Positions 6,479 to 6,783 of a DNA stretch of 6,783 nucleotides are shown one piece after another. The number at the start of each line of letters is the position of its first letter. Position 1 is the first letter of the stretch. The notes below the pieces were generated by a model that saw nothing but the letters and a program-made list of their open reading frames with translations, ran no database searches and had not been told where the DNA came from. The position numbers were made by a program, and so were the translations under genes. Source of the stretch: an uncultured Flammeovirgaceae bacterium (GTDB taxonomy: Bacteria; Bacteroidota; Bacteroidia; Cytophagales; Cyclobacteriaceae); assembly GCA_946480685.1 (NCBI GenBank), contig CAMLLI010000238.1:1-6783 (forward strand), given 5' to 3'.

Positions 6479-6628
6479 GATTAGACCATCAATACGCTTA
6501 TCTTATTATAAAGATTTGCCCGTTAGCATATTCGCTACAGAAGCATGTGTGTTCTGTGCGATGGTGTATAGCCTGTTTTCATGGTCTGTCTTTACCAGGC
6601 AGTGGTTATTTAATATTTGTTGTTGTAA

Positions 6629-6783
6629 ATGGAACTGTTCGCTGACAAAAAACCTGATCACACACAAGCAATTTTAGCTTCTATTGTTGATTGCACCGAA
6701 GATGCCATCTTCAGTATTACCCTGGAGGGATCTATTACAAGTTGGAACAACGGAGCCGAAAAACTTTTTGGTTTTACCCGTGA
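6629..6783 (+). CDS. N-terminal part of a PAS-domain signalling protein, probably a sensor kinase (3' end beyond the window)
   Basis: About 51 residues are visible. After a short polar lead (MELFADKKPDHTQ) the sequence enters a PAS domain: ILASIVDCTEDAIFSITLEG followed by SITSWNNGAEKLFGFTR. The pattern D-AIFSI-L-G-I-SWN-GAE-LFG is typical of S-box PAS domains of cytoplasmic sensor histidine kinases. No signal peptide or membrane helix precedes it, so the visible part is cytosolic. The start is well fixed, because a TAA stop in the same frame directly precedes the ATG. No Shine-Dalgarno is visible. The gene is transcribed away from the propeller sensor. A kinase output is an inference from family habit; it lies outside the window. 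Confidence 0.8.
   Translation, partial: MELFADKKPDHTQAILASIVDCTEDAIFSITLEGSITSWNNGAEKLFGFTR

Larger units (their letters stand above)
6192..6628. other. Divergent intergenic region, 437 bp
   Basis: Lies between the leftward propeller gene and the rightward PAS gene and must hold both promoters. It contains a TACTTTTG box for the leftward gene (6286-6293), a 22-bp palindrome (6361-6382), a CGGATAC half-site at 6295-6301, two TATACAG copies near 6242 and 6255, and a TATATTTG box facing the PAS gene (6471-6478). No RNA gene, insertion sequence or credible extra ORF was seen. Confidence 0.6.

Noticed and set aside
6561..6677. Short plus-strand ORF (about 38 codons, starting MVYSLFSW) overlapping the PAS gene start
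   Set aside because: Cys/Trp-rich translation with no recognisable domain; it overlaps the well-supported PAS frame and has no ribosome-binding signal.

Overview
The window looks like chromosomal DNA of a Bacteroidota bacterium, most likely from the Cytophagales/Chitinophagales side. Four things point there: a periplasmic Reg_prop/Y_Y_Y sensor, a HAMP-GAF-PAS sensor with long EEELRQ-type coiled coils, weak Shine-Dalgarno signals, and intergenic TAnnTTTG elements resembling the Bacteroidota -7 promoter box. The lineage is an inference from protein style; no taxonomic marker is present.

Layout from right to left along the leftward strand. A Y_Y_Y/beta-propeller membrane sensor (3435-6191) ends in a strong intrinsic terminator that overlaps its stop codon. 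After a 261-bp gap comes a 796-residue HAMP-GAF-PAS coiled-coil sensor (783-3173). It is followed by a small STAS/SEC14-like protein (297-701) and, 25 bp on, by the 5' end of another membrane sensor (1-271, cut by the window edge). The last three genes are co-directional and may form one operon. On the opposite strand a PAS-domain protein starts at 6629 and runs off the right edge. It is separated from the propeller gene by a 437-bp divergent intergenic region.

The window is therefore a signal-transduction island. Both complete sensors lack any visible output domain: no HisKA/HATPase, GGDEF, SpoIIE, receiver or HTH. The propeller protein ends in three membrane helices and a short basic tail. 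The GAF-PAS protein ends in about 150 residues of coiled coil containing a 56-residue (8-heptad) duplication. Any signal must pass to partners, perhaps the STAS-like protein or the truncated sensors at the two edges.

The most interesting non-coding signal is a near-identical spaced palindrome, TCCGTA-N4-TACGGA, found once in each of the two large intergenic regions. In each case it lies upstream of a leftward sensor gene and 69 or 70 bp before a TACTTTTG (-7-like) box. This suggests that the two kinase-less sensors share a regulator, making them a candidate regulon or signalling pair.
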